The notes beneath the pieces were generated by a model that was not told the DNA's origin, did no database searches, and saw only the letters and a list, made by a program, of their open reading frames with translations. 64,000 nt of DNA from positions 1 through 64,000 of the forward strand of contig JAKPNN010000005.1 in NCBI GenBank assembly GCA_029548365.1, read 5' to 3'. How positions within the stretch are numbered: the stretch's first letter is position 1; each line of letters opens with the position of its first letter. Of the stretch, positions 43,580 to 53,503 are shown one piece after another. The DNA comes from Chloroflexota bacterium (GTDB lineage: Bacteria > Chloroflexota > Anaerolineae > Anaerolineales > Anaerolineaceae). The position numbers and the translations under genes were made by a program.

Positions 43580-44797
43580 TCAGGGCATAAAGAAAGTAAA
43601 TGACCAGTGATCTTCGATCGTATCCACTGAGGAATACAGGCCAAACACAACCACCCAGGTATTGCCAGGCTTCAACCTGAAGGTTTCGCCAGAACCATCG
43701 ATCAATTGAATGGGTTGAGTCCGGCTGGGGGTCTTCCACGTAATTTCATATGCCTGCCCATCGCGAAACGCAATAGCCCTTTGCCCAAAGGTGTTATCCC
43801 AAATGGCCATATCGTGCAGGGTTGGCGCATATTCTGTATGGCTGACAAAGATGACGACCACGTTAGAAAATGCGAGTTGTTCGTCTGTAATGCGATCCAC
43901 CAGTGGGATCAGGTCAATGACTTCGCCGCTTTCATTATCTGTCCAGCGCAGGTAGTCCCCACTCTCCTCATCATATCGCCATTCCTCAGGGTTGACCGTA
44001 GAAAATCGGGTCGTAATGATATTGGCAGTCTTTCCACCCTCTGGCACCGCGGGGTCAAAGGCCATCCCTTCCAACAGATAACGTTGCTGAACTACACCTC
44101 GACCTGCAGCGATATCGGTCAGTGCCTTAGAATCACCAAAGACACTGGTGACCACCATCCGCCCGTCATCGCATAAGCCAGGGCACAATTCTTTGCTGCT
44201 GATCATCCGGTTGTCAAGGATATCAACAATATGATCTCTTACGGTAACATAAGCAGCTTCCATCCCTAAAATGCCTTCGTAAAGACTCACCAAATAGGGG
44301 TCAATCATCCTTCCAGAACGGACCGGACCGATCATATCTGCATCTTGACCATAAAAGAGGGCGAGAAAACGGTTGCCCCCCGAACCGATATAATACTCGA
44401 ACACCATATCCGCAAAGGAAAGTCCAGCGTGCGGTCTACCTGAAATCGGCTGATTCGCCACCTTAACGAGAACCGGCCGGCGATTCAGTATCGAGGGATC
44501 ATCCACAACCAAGCCGGTCAAGGGATTAACATTTTCCGGAAACCCAACCGGTCCCACCGGCAACACATCGGGCACGGGCGTCTCCGTAACGGTCGCTGTG
44601 GCAGTAGGCGCGGCTACAGTTGCTGTTGAAGTTGGCACAGGCTCCACCGTGTTGGTCGGCATCGCAGCCAGGGTTTGGGCAGCGTAAGTTGACGCCAGTG
44701 AAAGATCAACGGAAGTCGGGTTCCCGCTGCAGGCAGCCAGATTGAGGATCAAAACAGCCAGGATAATCCACTTCATTTGCGGTTTTAATTTCATCAT
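43580..44797 (-). CDS. DUF3048 (YerB-type) lipoprotein
   Basis: ATG 44797, with GAGG eight bases upstream, gives a 405-residue lipoprotein with lipobox LNLAAC. A Thr/Pro/Val-rich linker (TVEPVPTSTATVAAPTATAT) precedes DUF3048. The domain begins NPLTGLVVDDPSILNRRPV at about residue 90 and contains GGNRFLALFYGQDADMIGPV and RSGRMIDPYLVSLYEGI. The C-terminal DUF3048 part ends GNTWVVVFGL. Its function is unknown; the family is widespread in Firmicutes and Chloroflexota surface proteins. Confidence 0.85.
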   Translation of the reverse strand: MMKLKPQMKWIILAVLILNLAACSGNPTSVDLSLASTYAAQTLAAMPTNTVEPVPTSTATVAAPTATATVTETPVPDVLPVGPVGFPENVNPLTGLVVDDPSILNRRPVLVKVANQPISGRPHAGLSFADMVFEYYIGSGGNRFLALFYGQDADMIGPVRSGRMIDPYLVSLYEGILGMEAAYVTVRDHIVDILDNRMISSKELCPGLCDDGRMVVTSVFGDSKALTDIAAGRGVVQQRYLLEGMAFDPAVPEGGKTANIITTRFSTVNPEEWRYDEESGDYLRWTDNESGEVIDLIPLVDRITDEQLAFSNVVVIFVSHTEYAPTLHDMAIWDNTFGQRAIAFRDGQAYEITWKTPSRTQPIQLIDGSGETFRLKPGNTWVVVFGLYSSVDTIEDHWSFTFFMP

Positions 44798-44856
44798 TGT
44801 GTACACCTCAGGTTTATTGTTACCATGATATTCATTCATTAACCAAACAATGATGA

Positions 44857-44884
44857 ATTATATTCTTTAAATAAAAATTCGCAA
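44857..44884 (-). promoter_or_regulatory. Promoter of the DUF3048-phosphoesterase unit
   Basis: On the - strand TTGCGA (44879-44884) and TATAAT (44857-44862) are 16 bases apart, between the upstream stop codon and the DUF3048 start. Confidence 0.6.
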
Positions 44885-44897
44885 ATCATACAGTCTG

Positions 44898-46787
44898 CTA
44901 TAGACAGATAACTTCTTCCCCTCTGATTTTGTCGATAACCTCAGCCACCATGTCAAATCTATTGAAAGCCGGCATGAAATACACCCCTTGATAATCTGAG
45001 CGCAATTCATCAATTAATTCAATGGCAATACGCACACCTTCCTGCACCGATGCCTCGCCAGCCGCAGACATGCGATTCTGGATTGATACTGGAATTTGGA
45101 TGCCGGGAACCTCGTGATGTAAAAAGCGAGCATGTCGATCAGTAACCAGTGGCAAGATACCCGCCAGGATAGGGGTGCTTTTCCACTCGATTTCTTGTTG
45201 GCAACGATGAAAGAAAGCGCTTGCCTTTTGAACGTCAAACACCGGTTGGGTCATGAAAAAATCCGCACCGGCGTCGATTTTTTTCTTAAGCACACGAATT
45301 TCTTGCGCCGGATTATTCGGCGTCAAATTCATCGCAGCACCAATAAAAAAGGAGGTTGGCTGCCCAATCAACCCGCCGGAATGATCCTTACCGGTATTAA
45401 ATTTCTCTTTAATCAACCGGATTAACCCGGTAGGCACCAGGTCATAAGCATCGTTAGCGTCCGGATAGTCACCAATTGCGGTCGGGTCACCCATGATCAC
45501 GAATACATTGCGTACGTTCAAAGCGTGGGCTGCCAACAAATCGCCCTGTACGCGCAGTAAATTGCGTCCCCGGGTAGGAAAGTGCAGGGTGGTTTCAATA
45601 TCAAATTTTGACTGGATCAATTGACACACCGCCCAGGCGCTCATCCGCATGCGCGCCATCGGGCTGTCTGCCACATTGATCACATCAGCGCCAGCATCGG
45701 CCAGCAAAGAGGCGCCAGCCAGCAGTTTTTGCGTGGAAAGGCCCCGCGGTGGGTCCATTTCAACGGCGATGACGAACTTACCTTCATCCAACTTCTGCGC
45801 TAAATGCGACCGATCCTCTGCCGGCTCTTGCTCTACCTCAACCGTCGATTCAAGGGTCGAGATGCCGTTCACCAAATCCTCTTTCGAAGTGTTTTCCACT
45901 GCTTTCGCCATCATCGCAATATGGTCAGGGGTGGTCCCGCAACAACCGCCGATCACATCCGCTCCAGCCCGCCAGAAAGAGAGTGCGTAATCATTAAAAT
46001 AATCCGGACCAGCCGAATACATGATCCGCCCGCCCACCTTTTCCGGAAAGCCAGCATTTGGCATCACAGAAAAACGCCCCGAGGGCACAGCGCATTTCAT
46101 CAAGCGCAAGATTTGCAAAAGTTGTGCCGGGCCGCCCGAGCAGTTTACCCCTATCACATCAACCCCATATTCATCCATCCGCCGGGCAACTTCCTGGGGC
46201 GTATTGCCCAATAAGGTCCGTCGATCCAGGGTAAAGGTCATCGAGGCAATCACCGGGATATCGGGATCCACATGACGCGCAGCATTAACCGCTTCCCTGA
46301 CCGCGTAAAGGTCCACCATGGTTTCAATTAGAATCAGATCCACACCAGCTTTTACCAGGGCAGAAATCTGCTCTACGTAGATCTCAAAGGCTTCTTCGGA
46401 CTGAATGCGTCCAAAGGGCGCCAAGGGCATCCCCAGGGGGCCCACGTCACCCGCAATCATCACATCTCTAAAAGACGCCATGATCACACGCTGCCCCAGG
46501 TTCACCGCGGCAACATTGACCTCTTCCACCCGGTCGATCAATCCATGGCGCTCCAGCTTTGTGCGATTAGCGCCAAAGGTGTTGGTTTTTATAATCTCCG
46601 CACCAGCCTGAATATACTCAAGGTGGACCTCTGCCACAGCAGCAGGCTGGGTGAGGTTCAAAGCATCAAAACAAGCATCGATTTTAACCCCCCGATCATG
46701 CAAAAGGGTTCCCATGGCGCCATCTGTGACAATCGGGCGATCTGAGCTGAATAATCGATTTTTGAATTTGTTTCCGGTTTCACACAT
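44898..46787 (-). CDS. Bifunctional homocysteine S-methyltransferase / methylenetetrahydrofolate reductase
   Basis: A two-domain enzyme of 629 residues. Residues about 10-300 are a homocysteine methyltransferase barrel with VTDGAMGTLLHDRG at the start and zinc ligands in GVNCSGGPAQ and GGCCGTTPDHI. Residues about 330-629 are the MTHFR barrel, with FVIAVEMDPPRGLSTQKL and TQPVFDVQKASAF. The fused form is known from Bacillus YitJ. It supplies 5-methyl-THF and may methylate homocysteine itself from another donor. AGGAG precedes the ATG, and it lies 18 bases after metH in the SAM-riboswitch unit. Confidence 0.93.
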   Translation of the reverse strand: MCETGNKFKNRLFSSDRPIVTDGAMGTLLHDRGVKIDACFDALNLTQPAAVAEVHLEYIQAGAEIIKTNTFGANRTKLERHGLIDRVEEVNVAAVNLGQRVIMASFRDVMIAGDVGPLGMPLAPFGRIQSEEAFEIYVEQISALVKAGVDLILIETMVDLYAVREAVNAARHVDPDIPVIASMTFTLDRRTLLGNTPQEVARRMDEYGVDVIGVNCSGGPAQLLQILRLMKCAVPSGRFSVMPNAGFPEKVGGRIMYSAGPDYFNDYALSFWRAGADVIGGCCGTTPDHIAMMAKAVENTSKEDLVNGISTLESTVEVEQEPAEDRSHLAQKLDEGKFVIAVEMDPPRGLSTQKLLAGASLLADAGADVINVADSPMARMRMSAWAVCQLIQSKFDIETTLHFPTRGRNLLRVQGDLLAAHALNVRNVFVIMGDPTAIGDYPDANDAYDLVPTGLIRLIKEKFNTGKDHSGGLIGQPTSFFIGAAMNLTPNNPAQEIRVLKKKIDAGADFFMTQPVFDVQKASAFFHRCQQEIEWKSTPILAGILPLVTDRHARFLHHEVPGIQIPVSIQNRMSAAGEASVQEGVRIAIELIDELRSDYQGVYFMPAFNRFDMVAEVIDKIRGEEVICL

Positions 46788-46805
46788 CTGAATTTCTCCT
46801 GTGCT

Positions 46806-49800
46806 TTATTTCAACAATTGTTCCACCCGGCTGGGGCCCACATTGAAGTACTTCGCATCCGGGTGATGCACGATGATCGCCGCTGTAGACTGCTCAGGCA
46901 TCAATTGGTAAGCAGAGGTCAGCCCCATTCCCAGGCCTGATTCTGCCGGCAAGAGATCAAACACTTTACGGTGATCCTTCAACTCCGGGATAGCTGGGTA
47001 GCCCCATGAATAGCGTTTTCCGCGCGCCGACCCCAGGTTTAATTCGCGACGGATATGCGCATGTAGGTAGTTCGCAGCAGCCTCAGCCATTTGCACAGCC
47101 AGGCCATGCCGATAATAGGCTTCAGTGTACATCCCTTCCGCCTCCAGTTCGGTGTACCGCTGTGTGGCTTCATGCCCTACAGTGACCACCTGCAGTGCCA
47201 CCACGTCGATCAACCCGGTATCACACGGCGCGAAATAATCCGCCAGGCACAACCCATCAGCGCCCTGCTGCCTGGGGAAATTAAAGCGTGTCAGCTCCTC
47301 AGGTTCCCCATCTTGCAGGCTGTGTGGGTCGTAAATCAGCAGTGCATTTCCCTCTGCCTGGCAGGGCCAATACCCATAGACACCCTGGGGCGTTAACCAT
47401 CCCTCTTGTTGAGCCGATTTTTTCATCTCGATCAGGCGCCGGTCAAATCCGGCTTTTAGCGCCTCCCAGGCTTCGCCATGGGCGTTTTTAGCGCCCCACG
47501 AAAGTCGGTATAGCTCGTTAATCGAGAGGTGCTCAGCCACCATCGCCAGGGGCATATCCTTCACCACACGCGGGCCCCAGTGAGGCGCTGAGGGCAGATT
47601 TTTCAAAATTGGTACCGTCCTGCTCCTGTGTGCAGGCGATGAGGTGGACTTGCTGTCCAATGCCCTGCCCAACTCAAAATCGGAAGCTTTGCGGGTTTTT
47701 TCCAGCAATTCAGATCGTTTATCTGCGTTCATCAACATATCCATCGTCACCAAGCCCTCAAAGGCATCCTTGCAATAGAAAACACCCGCTGGATAATAGC
47801 GCCCACTTTCCGTCAAAAGGATACGTTTGCCAAAGCGGGTGTTAATGGCTGCGCCACCGATCAACACCGGTATCTCCAGCCCGCGCCGATCCAATTCATT
47901 AACAATCTGCGGCATCTGCCGGCTGGTGCTCACCAGCAGCGCACTCAGCCCAATAGCATCAGCCTTTTCCTCCACCGCCCTGGAAATGATCGTCTCGGCG
48001 GGCACCTGTTTACCCAGATCAATCACGTTATAGCCATTATTCACCAGGATGGTTTTGACCAAATTTTTACCGATATCGTGTACATCGCCGTTAACCGTCG
48101 CTAAAACCAGCTTTCCCTTGGAAATGCCCTGTTTCCTTTCCAGGAAATTCTCCAAATAGCTGACTGCAATTTTCATCACCTCAGCGCTTTGCAGCACAAA
48201 GGGCAAAATCAGCTCGCCAGAGCCAAATTTCTCGCCCACATCCTTCATAGCGGGCAGCAAGGTTTCGTTCAGGATCGTCACAGCCGTCTCCGCTTTCAGC
48301 CTGTGCGGATCTCGTGCCAGGATTTCATCAATATCGGCTTCTACATCGCTCTTATGACGATGCAGAATGCGCCAATGCAATCGCTCTTCCGGTGAAAGCC
48401 TGTCCAGATCGATTTTCCCGCGCTCCTGGTCGTCACCGCTATCTTCGACGCTCTCGAAATACGTAACCAGTTGTGATAACGCCTCCTCGTGTCGATTGAA
48501 GATCAAATCCTCAGCCAGTTGCCGTTGCTCGAGCGGGATTTCTGCATAGGGTTTGATATGCGCCGGGTTTACAATCGCCATATCCAACCCCGCTGCAACC
48601 GCATGATAGAGCATCACACTGTTCAAAACAGCACGCGCCGGGCGCGAAAGCCCAAAAGAGATGTTGCTCACACCCAATACAGTCAGCACGCCCGGCAGTG
48701 AAGCCTTTACGCGTCGGATACCCTCCAGGGTTTCCAGCGCCGAATCCCTCAGTTCAGGGTCGCCTGTCGCTAATGTAAAGGTCAACGTATCGTAAACCAG
48801 GTCCTCAGGGCGCAGTCCGTGTCCATCAACAGCCAGGTCGTAAATCCGTCGGGCGATTTCCAGTTTACGGTCCGCACTTTTCGCCATCCCTGCCTCATCA
48901 ATGGTCAGGGTGATGATGGCTGCGTTAAACTGTTTGGCCAGCTTGAAGATCTGACCGGCTTTCTCCTCACCTGATTCAAGGTGAGTCGAATTGATCAGGC
49001 AGCGTCCAGGGTTGGTTTTTAACGCTGCTTCGATCACTTCCAATTCAGTGGTATCAATCACCAATGGCACCGGTACTGCGTTAGACAGCTTTTTGACCAT
49101 CATTCGCATCTGTTCGGTCTCATCTGACCGTTCGGTCAGTGCAACGGACAGGTCCAGCCCATGCGCGCCGCGTTCCACCTGCTCGCGTGCCATCTCAATG
49201 ATCGCATCAATTTCGCCATCCAAAATCAGCTGCTTAAACTTGCGCGACCCTTGGGTATTCAACTGCTCGCCGATCAAAAAAGGAGCCGGTTCCTGCGCCA
49301 TGTTCACCGCCTGCACCGGGGACGCCAACTGCGCCAGCGGTGCGGATGCGGGCAACCTCCGCCGATCACGGTTCAGCCTGGCGTTGATTAACGCAATGTG
49401 ATCCTCTCGAGTGCCGCAGCATCCGCCGATGACGCGCACACCGAATTCATTCACAAATTCAAGCAGCAGGTCAGCAAAGGGCTCCGGTTCCATCGGGTAA
49501 ACCGCCTCCCCGTCCACATTCAGCGGCAAACCGGCATTGGGGATACAGGAAACGGGTAAATTAGAATGCTCAGTAAGGTAGCGGATCGGCTCACGCATGT
49601 AATCCGGACCGGTAGAGCAGTTCAGCCCGATCACATCGATGTCCATCCCCTCCAGGATTGCCAACGCCGAAGCGATATCCGTCCCCAGCAGCATCCGCCC
49701 GGTGATATCCAGCGTGATCTGTGCCTGGATGGGCAGCTCTTGACCGGTCTCCGCAAAGGCAGCCCGGATGCCCAGGATAACAGCTTTGACTTCTAAAATA

Positions 49801-50330
49801 TCTTGTGCTGTCTCAATCAACAACAGATCCACGCCGCCATCAATCAAACCCACAGCCTGCTCGCGAAAGACGTCCACCAGCACATCAAAATCGATATCCG
49901 ACATGATCGGGTCTTCGCTCGAGATCAACTTTCCGCTGGGTCCGATCGAACCTGCCACAAAGCGCGGCTTTTCTTGCGTGGTGTATTCATCAGCTAATTT
50001 GCGCGCCAGCCGTGCTGCAGTGCGATTGATCTCAGCCACGCGCTCCCCCAATCCAAATTCACCCAGTGTCAGCCGATTAGAACGGAAGGTGTCCGTTTCA
50101 ATCACATCGGCGCCGGCTTCCAAAAAAGCACGATGCACCGTTTCAACAGCCTGCGGGTAAGTGATCACCAGGTAGTCATTACAGCCTGCGGTGGGTTCAC
50201 CGCCGAAATGCTCTGCTGTCAGGTTCTGCCGGTCAAGGTTGGTACCCATGGCGCCATCGAACAACAATACGCGTTGCTGAAGGGCATCTAAGTAAGCCCG
50301 GTTGCTAAAGATTTTTTTCGCTTGCGCCAT
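46806..50330 (-). CDS. metH: Cobalamin-dependent methionine synthase MetH
   Basis: MetH transfers methyl from 5-methyl-THF via cobalamin to homocysteine. ATG 50330 gives 1174 residues. The four modules are complete: the homocysteine domain (LLFDGAMGTNLDRQNL; zinc ligands in GLNCSTGP and GGCCGTREDHI), the pterin domain with VIDTTELEVIEAALKT at about 425, and the B12 cap and binding domain with VNGDVHDIGKNLVKTIL at about 740 (axial His). The reactivation domain has RGKRYSWGYPAIPELKDH at about 1110. Translation starts after the riboswitch terminator. The longer open frame overlaps leader RNA and is not used. Confidence 0.95.
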   Translation of the reverse strand: MAQAKKIFSNRAYLDALQQRVLLFDGAMGTNLDRQNLTAEHFGGEPTAGCNDYLVITYPQAVETVHRAFLEAGADVIETDTFRSNRLTLGEFGLGERVAEINRTAARLARKLADEYTTQEKPRFVAGSIGPSGKLISSEDPIMSDIDFDVLVDVFREQAVGLIDGGVDLLLIETAQDILEVKAVILGIRAAFAETGQELPIQAQITLDITGRMLLGTDIASALAILEGMDIDVIGLNCSTGPDYMREPIRYLTEHSNLPVSCIPNAGLPLNVDGEAVYPMEPEPFADLLLEFVNEFGVRVIGGCCGTREDHIALINARLNRDRRRLPASAPLAQLASPVQAVNMAQEPAPFLIGEQLNTQGSRKFKQLILDGEIDAIIEMAREQVERGAHGLDLSVALTERSDETEQMRMMVKKLSNAVPVPLVIDTTELEVIEAALKTNPGRCLINSTHLESGEEKAGQIFKLAKQFNAAIITLTIDEAGMAKSADRKLEIARRIYDLAVDGHGLRPEDLVYDTLTFTLATGDPELRDSALETLEGIRRVKASLPGVLTVLGVSNISFGLSRPARAVLNSVMLYHAVAAGLDMAIVNPAHIKPYAEIPLEQRQLAEDLIFNRHEEALSQLVTYFESVEDSGDDQERGKIDLDRLSPEERLHWRILHRHKSDVEADIDEILARDPHRLKAETAVTILNETLLPAMKDVGEKFGSGELILPFVLQSAEVMKIAVSYLENFLERKQGISKGKLVLATVNGDVHDIGKNLVKTILVNNGYNVIDLGKQVPAETIISRAVEEKADAIGLSALLVSTSRQMPQIVNELDRRGLEIPVLIGGAAINTRFGKRILLTESGRYYPAGVFYCKDAFEGLVTMDMLMNADKRSELLEKTRKASDFELGRALDSKSTSSPAHRSRTVPILKNLPSAPHWGPRVVKDMPLAMVAEHLSINELYRLSWGAKNAHGEAWEALKAGFDRRLIEMKKSAQQEGWLTPQGVYGYWPCQAEGNALLIYDPHSLQDGEPEELTRFNFPRQQGADGLCLADYFAPCDTGLIDVVALQVVTVGHEATQRYTELEAEGMYTEAYYRHGLAVQMAEAAANYLHAHIRRELNLGSARGKRYSWGYPAIPELKDHRKVFDLLPAESGLGMGLTSAYQLMPEQSTAAIIVHHPDAKYFNVGPSRVEQLLK

Positions 50331-50370
50331 GCCTGGTCCTTCCGCTGAAATGATTATAAAATCCTTGCAA

Positions 50371-50402
50371 ATAAAAACATTGCCTCTCATTGGATGAGAG
50401 GC
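50371..50402 (-). terminator. Intrinsic terminator of the SAM riboswitch
   Basis: On the - strand GCCTCTCAT pairs with ATGAGAGGC across a three-base loop (50382-50402), followed by AATGTTTTTAT. It ends about 40 bases before metH. Part of its 5' arm, CTCATC, repeats the P1 5' strand of the aptamer. Confidence 0.8.
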
Positions 50403-50426
50403 GATGATGACTGCATTTCATTTCAC

Positions 50427-50535
<109 letters not shown>

Positions 50536-50550
50536 TCACTAACGAAGAAA

Positions 50551-50579
50551 ATCTTATCACATTTGAAATTATGAGTCAA
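50551..50579 (-). promoter_or_regulatory. metH promoter overlapping the upstream gene end
   Basis: On the - strand TTGACT (50574-50579) and TAAGAT (50551-50556) are 17 bases apart. The -35 lies inside the last codons of the pantothenate-kinase-like gene. Start near 50544. Confidence 0.7.
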
Positions 50580-51426
50580 TCCAGTGCAGACCCCCATGAT
50601 GTGTTTCCCGTTTCATCACGTCGATCACACCTCTGGCTGTTGCAAAGCCGGGATGTTCCGGCATGGTAAAGCTGCGCTGGTAAAATTCACCCACCAGGGC
50701 AATCTCTTTTTGAATTGAAACTAAATCCATCGTGTGTCCAATCAGGATGATGTCGCGTAACCCGGCGGCTTCTGCGGCGTTGATGGCAATCACCGCAATC
50801 ACCTGAGCCACCAGGCGAACCAGCCCGGCAGCCAGGTCTTCGCGAGTAAAATCCGTCCGGTCGATCAATTTTCCCAGGTTGACTGCGTTAGCATTCGCCG
50901 GAAGCTTGCCGACCTCACCGCCAACTGCCTCGCTGACCATAATATCAGCGGCATTGGCATCACCTGCAAGCGCCAAAGCGTCAATTTCACCATAATCTGC
51001 TGTTCCCAGGATCAGGTTTGCAAGCCCGATTAATGTGCCCCCGCCGACAGCAGACCCGGTCACATGCTGAGCTGCAGTGCCTCTTGCTGCCACCATTGCT
51101 GTGCCTGTCCCAGCGCTGACCACCAAACCCACCTCAAGGCCTGCTGCAGCCAGCCCACCCAGCCCCAGCGCGCGCATTTCTTCCACTTTATTTAAATGAA
51201 ATCCATCCAGGACAGCAGGTAAAGCACGGTAGTGACCGCCTGTTACGCCAATTTTTACATCCGCATCCAGGGCATCATCGACCAAATTCAAACATTGGCG
51301 TACCTGTTCCACAGCCGACAGGTGCAGGTTTTCCAGTTTACGCATGTGCATCCCGCCGCCATCCAGCCAAACCAAATCGGTATTTGTCGTCCCCATATCT
51401 ACAGCGATAAAATCCGCTTTCATCAT
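50569..51426 (-). CDS. Type II pantothenate kinase-like protein (ASKHA fold)
   Basis: A 285-residue protein of the acetate/sugar kinase-HSP70 fold. The phosphate-1 loop is AVDMGTTNTDLVWLDGG at about residue 8. VVSAGTGTAMVAARG at about 101 and GSAVGGGTLIGLANLILG at about 122 match the pantothenate kinase II (eukaryote/Staphylococcus CoaW-like) signature. IILIGHTMDLVSIQK near 230 corresponds to the adenosine loop. It would phosphorylate pantothenate at the head of CoA synthesis. Related activator ATPases share the fold, so certainty is moderate. Confidence 0.75.
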   Translation of the reverse strand: MMKADFIAVDMGTTNTDLVWLDGGGMHMRKLENLHLSAVEQVRQCLNLVDDALDADVKIGVTGGHYRALPAVLDGFHLNKVEEMRALGLGGLAAAGLEVGLVVSAGTGTAMVAARGTAAQHVTGSAVGGGTLIGLANLILGTADYGEIDALALAGDANAADIMVSEAVGGEVGKLPANANAVNLGKLIDRTDFTREDLAAGLVRLVAQVIAVIAINAAEAAGLRDIILIGHTMDLVSIQKEIALVGEFYQRSFTMPEHPGFATARGVIDVMKRETHHGGLHWIDS

Positions 51427-51652
51427 CTGCTCCTGGTTAATTATTAGCCTGGCTAGATTTTACCTCTTTCCACCGGCTGCGCGAATAGAAGGAGACCAAC
51501 TCCCGCGCACCCTGGTCTTTATTACTCCCAAAGCGAAGCAGGGTGGGGGCAGAGCAACGCAACCAAATGAAAGCTTGACATTGCGATCAGAGGTAAAAAC
51601 CATCCACACCCTCGCGTTATGCGTTACAATAATTAACATCAAGGAGATGACC

Positions 51653-52060
51653 ATGAAGTCTGAAGAAAAACCACCCTTTATTAACAGCTATTTACCCCTT
51701 TCAGTGGTCCTGACCCTGATCGGATGGGTGGGGTTGATCATTGTCGTCCGCCACACCCTGCCCACTCTCGGGCCACGCTGGCTGTTCTTTTTTCTGATTG
51801 TGGTCGCACTCACCGGGCCAGCCATTCCCGTCAGTTATTACCTTAACCAGCGTTTCCCCAGCACTCCCCCTGTAGAGGGAATGGTCATCATCCGCCAGGC
51901 TTTGTGGTTTGGCCTTTACGGAAGCACAATCACCTGGATGCAACTCGGCCGGGTGCTGACACCCGCCCTGGCAGGGATCATGGCTGGCGCCTTCATCCTG
52001 ATCGAATTTCTACTGCGTTTATTTGAACGCAGCCGCTGGAATCCAAAAGACAATCCTTAA
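51653..52060 (+). CDS. Small membrane protein of unknown function
   Basis: No family was recognised. ATG 51653 lies six bases after AAGGAG (an ATG at 51647 overlaps that site) and gives 135 residues. Four hydrophobic segments are visible at about 14-32, 43-61, 75-92 and 95-116, with a basic C-terminus (LFERSRWNPKDNP). It sits 23 bases before selA on the same strand and may be co-transcribed, but nothing links it to selenium metabolism. The 220-base gap before it, divergent from the kinase-like gene, shows only a weak TACAAT. Confidence 0.65.
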   Translation: MKSEEKPPFINSYLPLSVVLTLIGWVGLIIVVRHTLPTLGPRWLFFFLIVVALTGPAIPVSYYLNQRFPSTPPVEGMVIIRQALWFGLYGSTITWMQLGRVLTPALAGIMAGAFILIEFLLRLFERSRWNPKDNP

Positions 52061-52083
52061 CCTGAACCAGAGCTAACCTCACC

Positions 52084-53457
52084 ATGTCTGAACTGAGCCA
52101 ACTTCCCTCAATCGACCAGCTTCTCAAATCCCGCGAGATGCAAAATCTCCTGGGAGACTTCGGCCGTCCGCTGTGTGTGGAGGCAGCGCGGGCTGTTCTG
52201 GATGACATTCGTACAGAATTCATCCAGTATCGCATCCCAGTGCCAGATCACGCAGGGCTCATCGCCAGGGTAAATCAGCAGTTGGATGCCTGGCTCGAAC
52301 CCTCGTTGGTCCCGGTGATCAACGCCACCGGCGTTGTCCTGCACACCAATCTCGGACGGGCGCCTTTCAGCCAGTCCACGCGTATCGCGATCGCACAGGC
52401 GGCAGAGGGTTACACCAACCTGGAATTCAACCTGGAAACCGGTAGACGTGGCACCCGCTCGATCCACGCCAGCCAGATCCTGGCCCGGCTCACCGGTGTG
52501 GAGGTCGGGTTCGTGGTTAACAACAACGCCGGCGCTGTCTTGTTGACCTTGTCTGCTCTAGCCAGCAGTCGTAAGGTGATCGTTTCGCGCTCGCAACTGG
52601 TTGAGATCGGTGGCGGGTTTCGCATCCCGGACGTGATGGCTCAATCCAGCTCAGAGCTTGTCGAAATCGGCACCACCAACCGCGTTCACCTCCATGACTA
52701 TGAAAATGTTCTCCAGAATGAGGATATTGCCCTGGTGATGGTGGCTCACCACTCAAATTTTAAGCTGATCGGCTTTCACAGCGAACCCGAACTGGCTGAT
52801 ATCGTCGAGGTCGCCCATCATTACGGCGTGCCAGTGGTGCACGACCTGGGCTCTGGCGCCTTGCTGGATACCGCCAAATATGGTCTCTCTCATGAGCCCA
52901 TGGTACAGGAATCCGTCGCCGCGGGTTGTGACCTGGTTTGCTTTTCGGGCGACAAGCTCCTCGGCGGTCCACAGGCAGGGATTATTATCGGAAAAGCAGA
53001 CCTGATCCAGCGCATTCAAAAACACCCCCTGGCGCGTGCGCTGCGTTCAGGAAAGTTAACCCTGGCGGGTATCACAGCCACCCTCACCCACTACCTCAAA
53101 GATGAAGCTGAACAAGAGCTGCCGATCTGGAACATGATCGCCAAATCCCTTGACACCATCCATGCTACAGCGGAAAGCTGGCGCGAACACCTGGGCGTTG
53201 GCGCTGTAATCCCTGGGCGTTCAACCGTCGGTGGCGGCAGCCTGCCAACCGAAGAGATGCCCACCTACCTCCTGGCCCTCGACCCGCCTGGCCCGGATGC
53301 GTTCCTGAGCCGTCTGCGCAAAGCTAAGCCGGCAATCATCGCCCGAATTGAAGGCGACCGGGTCCTGTTTGACCCGCGTACCGTCCTCCCCGACCAGGAA
53401 GCAGCCTTGTTGCACGGTCTCTCAGCATCTTGGGCTGCTGAGCAGGCGCTGGAATAA
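52084..53457 (+). CDS. selA: L-seryl-tRNA(Sec) selenium transferase SelA
   Basis: SelA converts Ser-tRNA(Sec) to selenocysteinyl-tRNA with selenophosphate, using PLP. The 457 residues start with the typical N-terminal helix region (LPSIDQLLKSREMQNLL), then VINATGVVLHTNLGRAPFS at about 80, YTNLEFNLETGRRGTR, and NNNAGAVLLTLSALA at about 144. The PLP lysine is in CFSGDKLLGGPQAG at about 285. RIEGDRVLFDPRTVLP closes the protein. No selB, selC or selD is next to it; the following gene is a peptidase. Confidence 0.94.
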   Translation: MSELSQLPSIDQLLKSREMQNLLGDFGRPLCVEAARAVLDDIRTEFIQYRIPVPDHAGLIARVNQQLDAWLEPSLVPVINATGVVLHTNLGRAPFSQSTRIAIAQAAEGYTNLEFNLETGRRGTRSIHASQILARLTGVEVGFVVNNNAGAVLLTLSALASSRKVIVSRSQLVEIGGGFRIPDVMAQSSSELVEIGTTNRVHLHDYENVLQNEDIALVMVAHHSNFKLIGFHSEPELADIVEVAHHYGVPVVHDLGSGALLDTAKYGLSHEPMVQESVAAGCDLVCFSGDKLLGGPQAGIIIGKADLIQRIQKHPLARALRSGKLTLAGITATLTHYLKDEAEQELPIWNMIAKSLDTIHATAESWREHLGVGAVIPGRSTVGGGSLPTEEMPTYLLALDPPGPDAFLSRLRKAKPAIIARIEGDRVLFDPRTVLPDQEAALLHGLSASWAAEQALE

Positions 53458-53503
53458 CCTCTCTACCCGCTGAAAAGATCACCACAGAAAAGACAGGAAC
53501 ACC

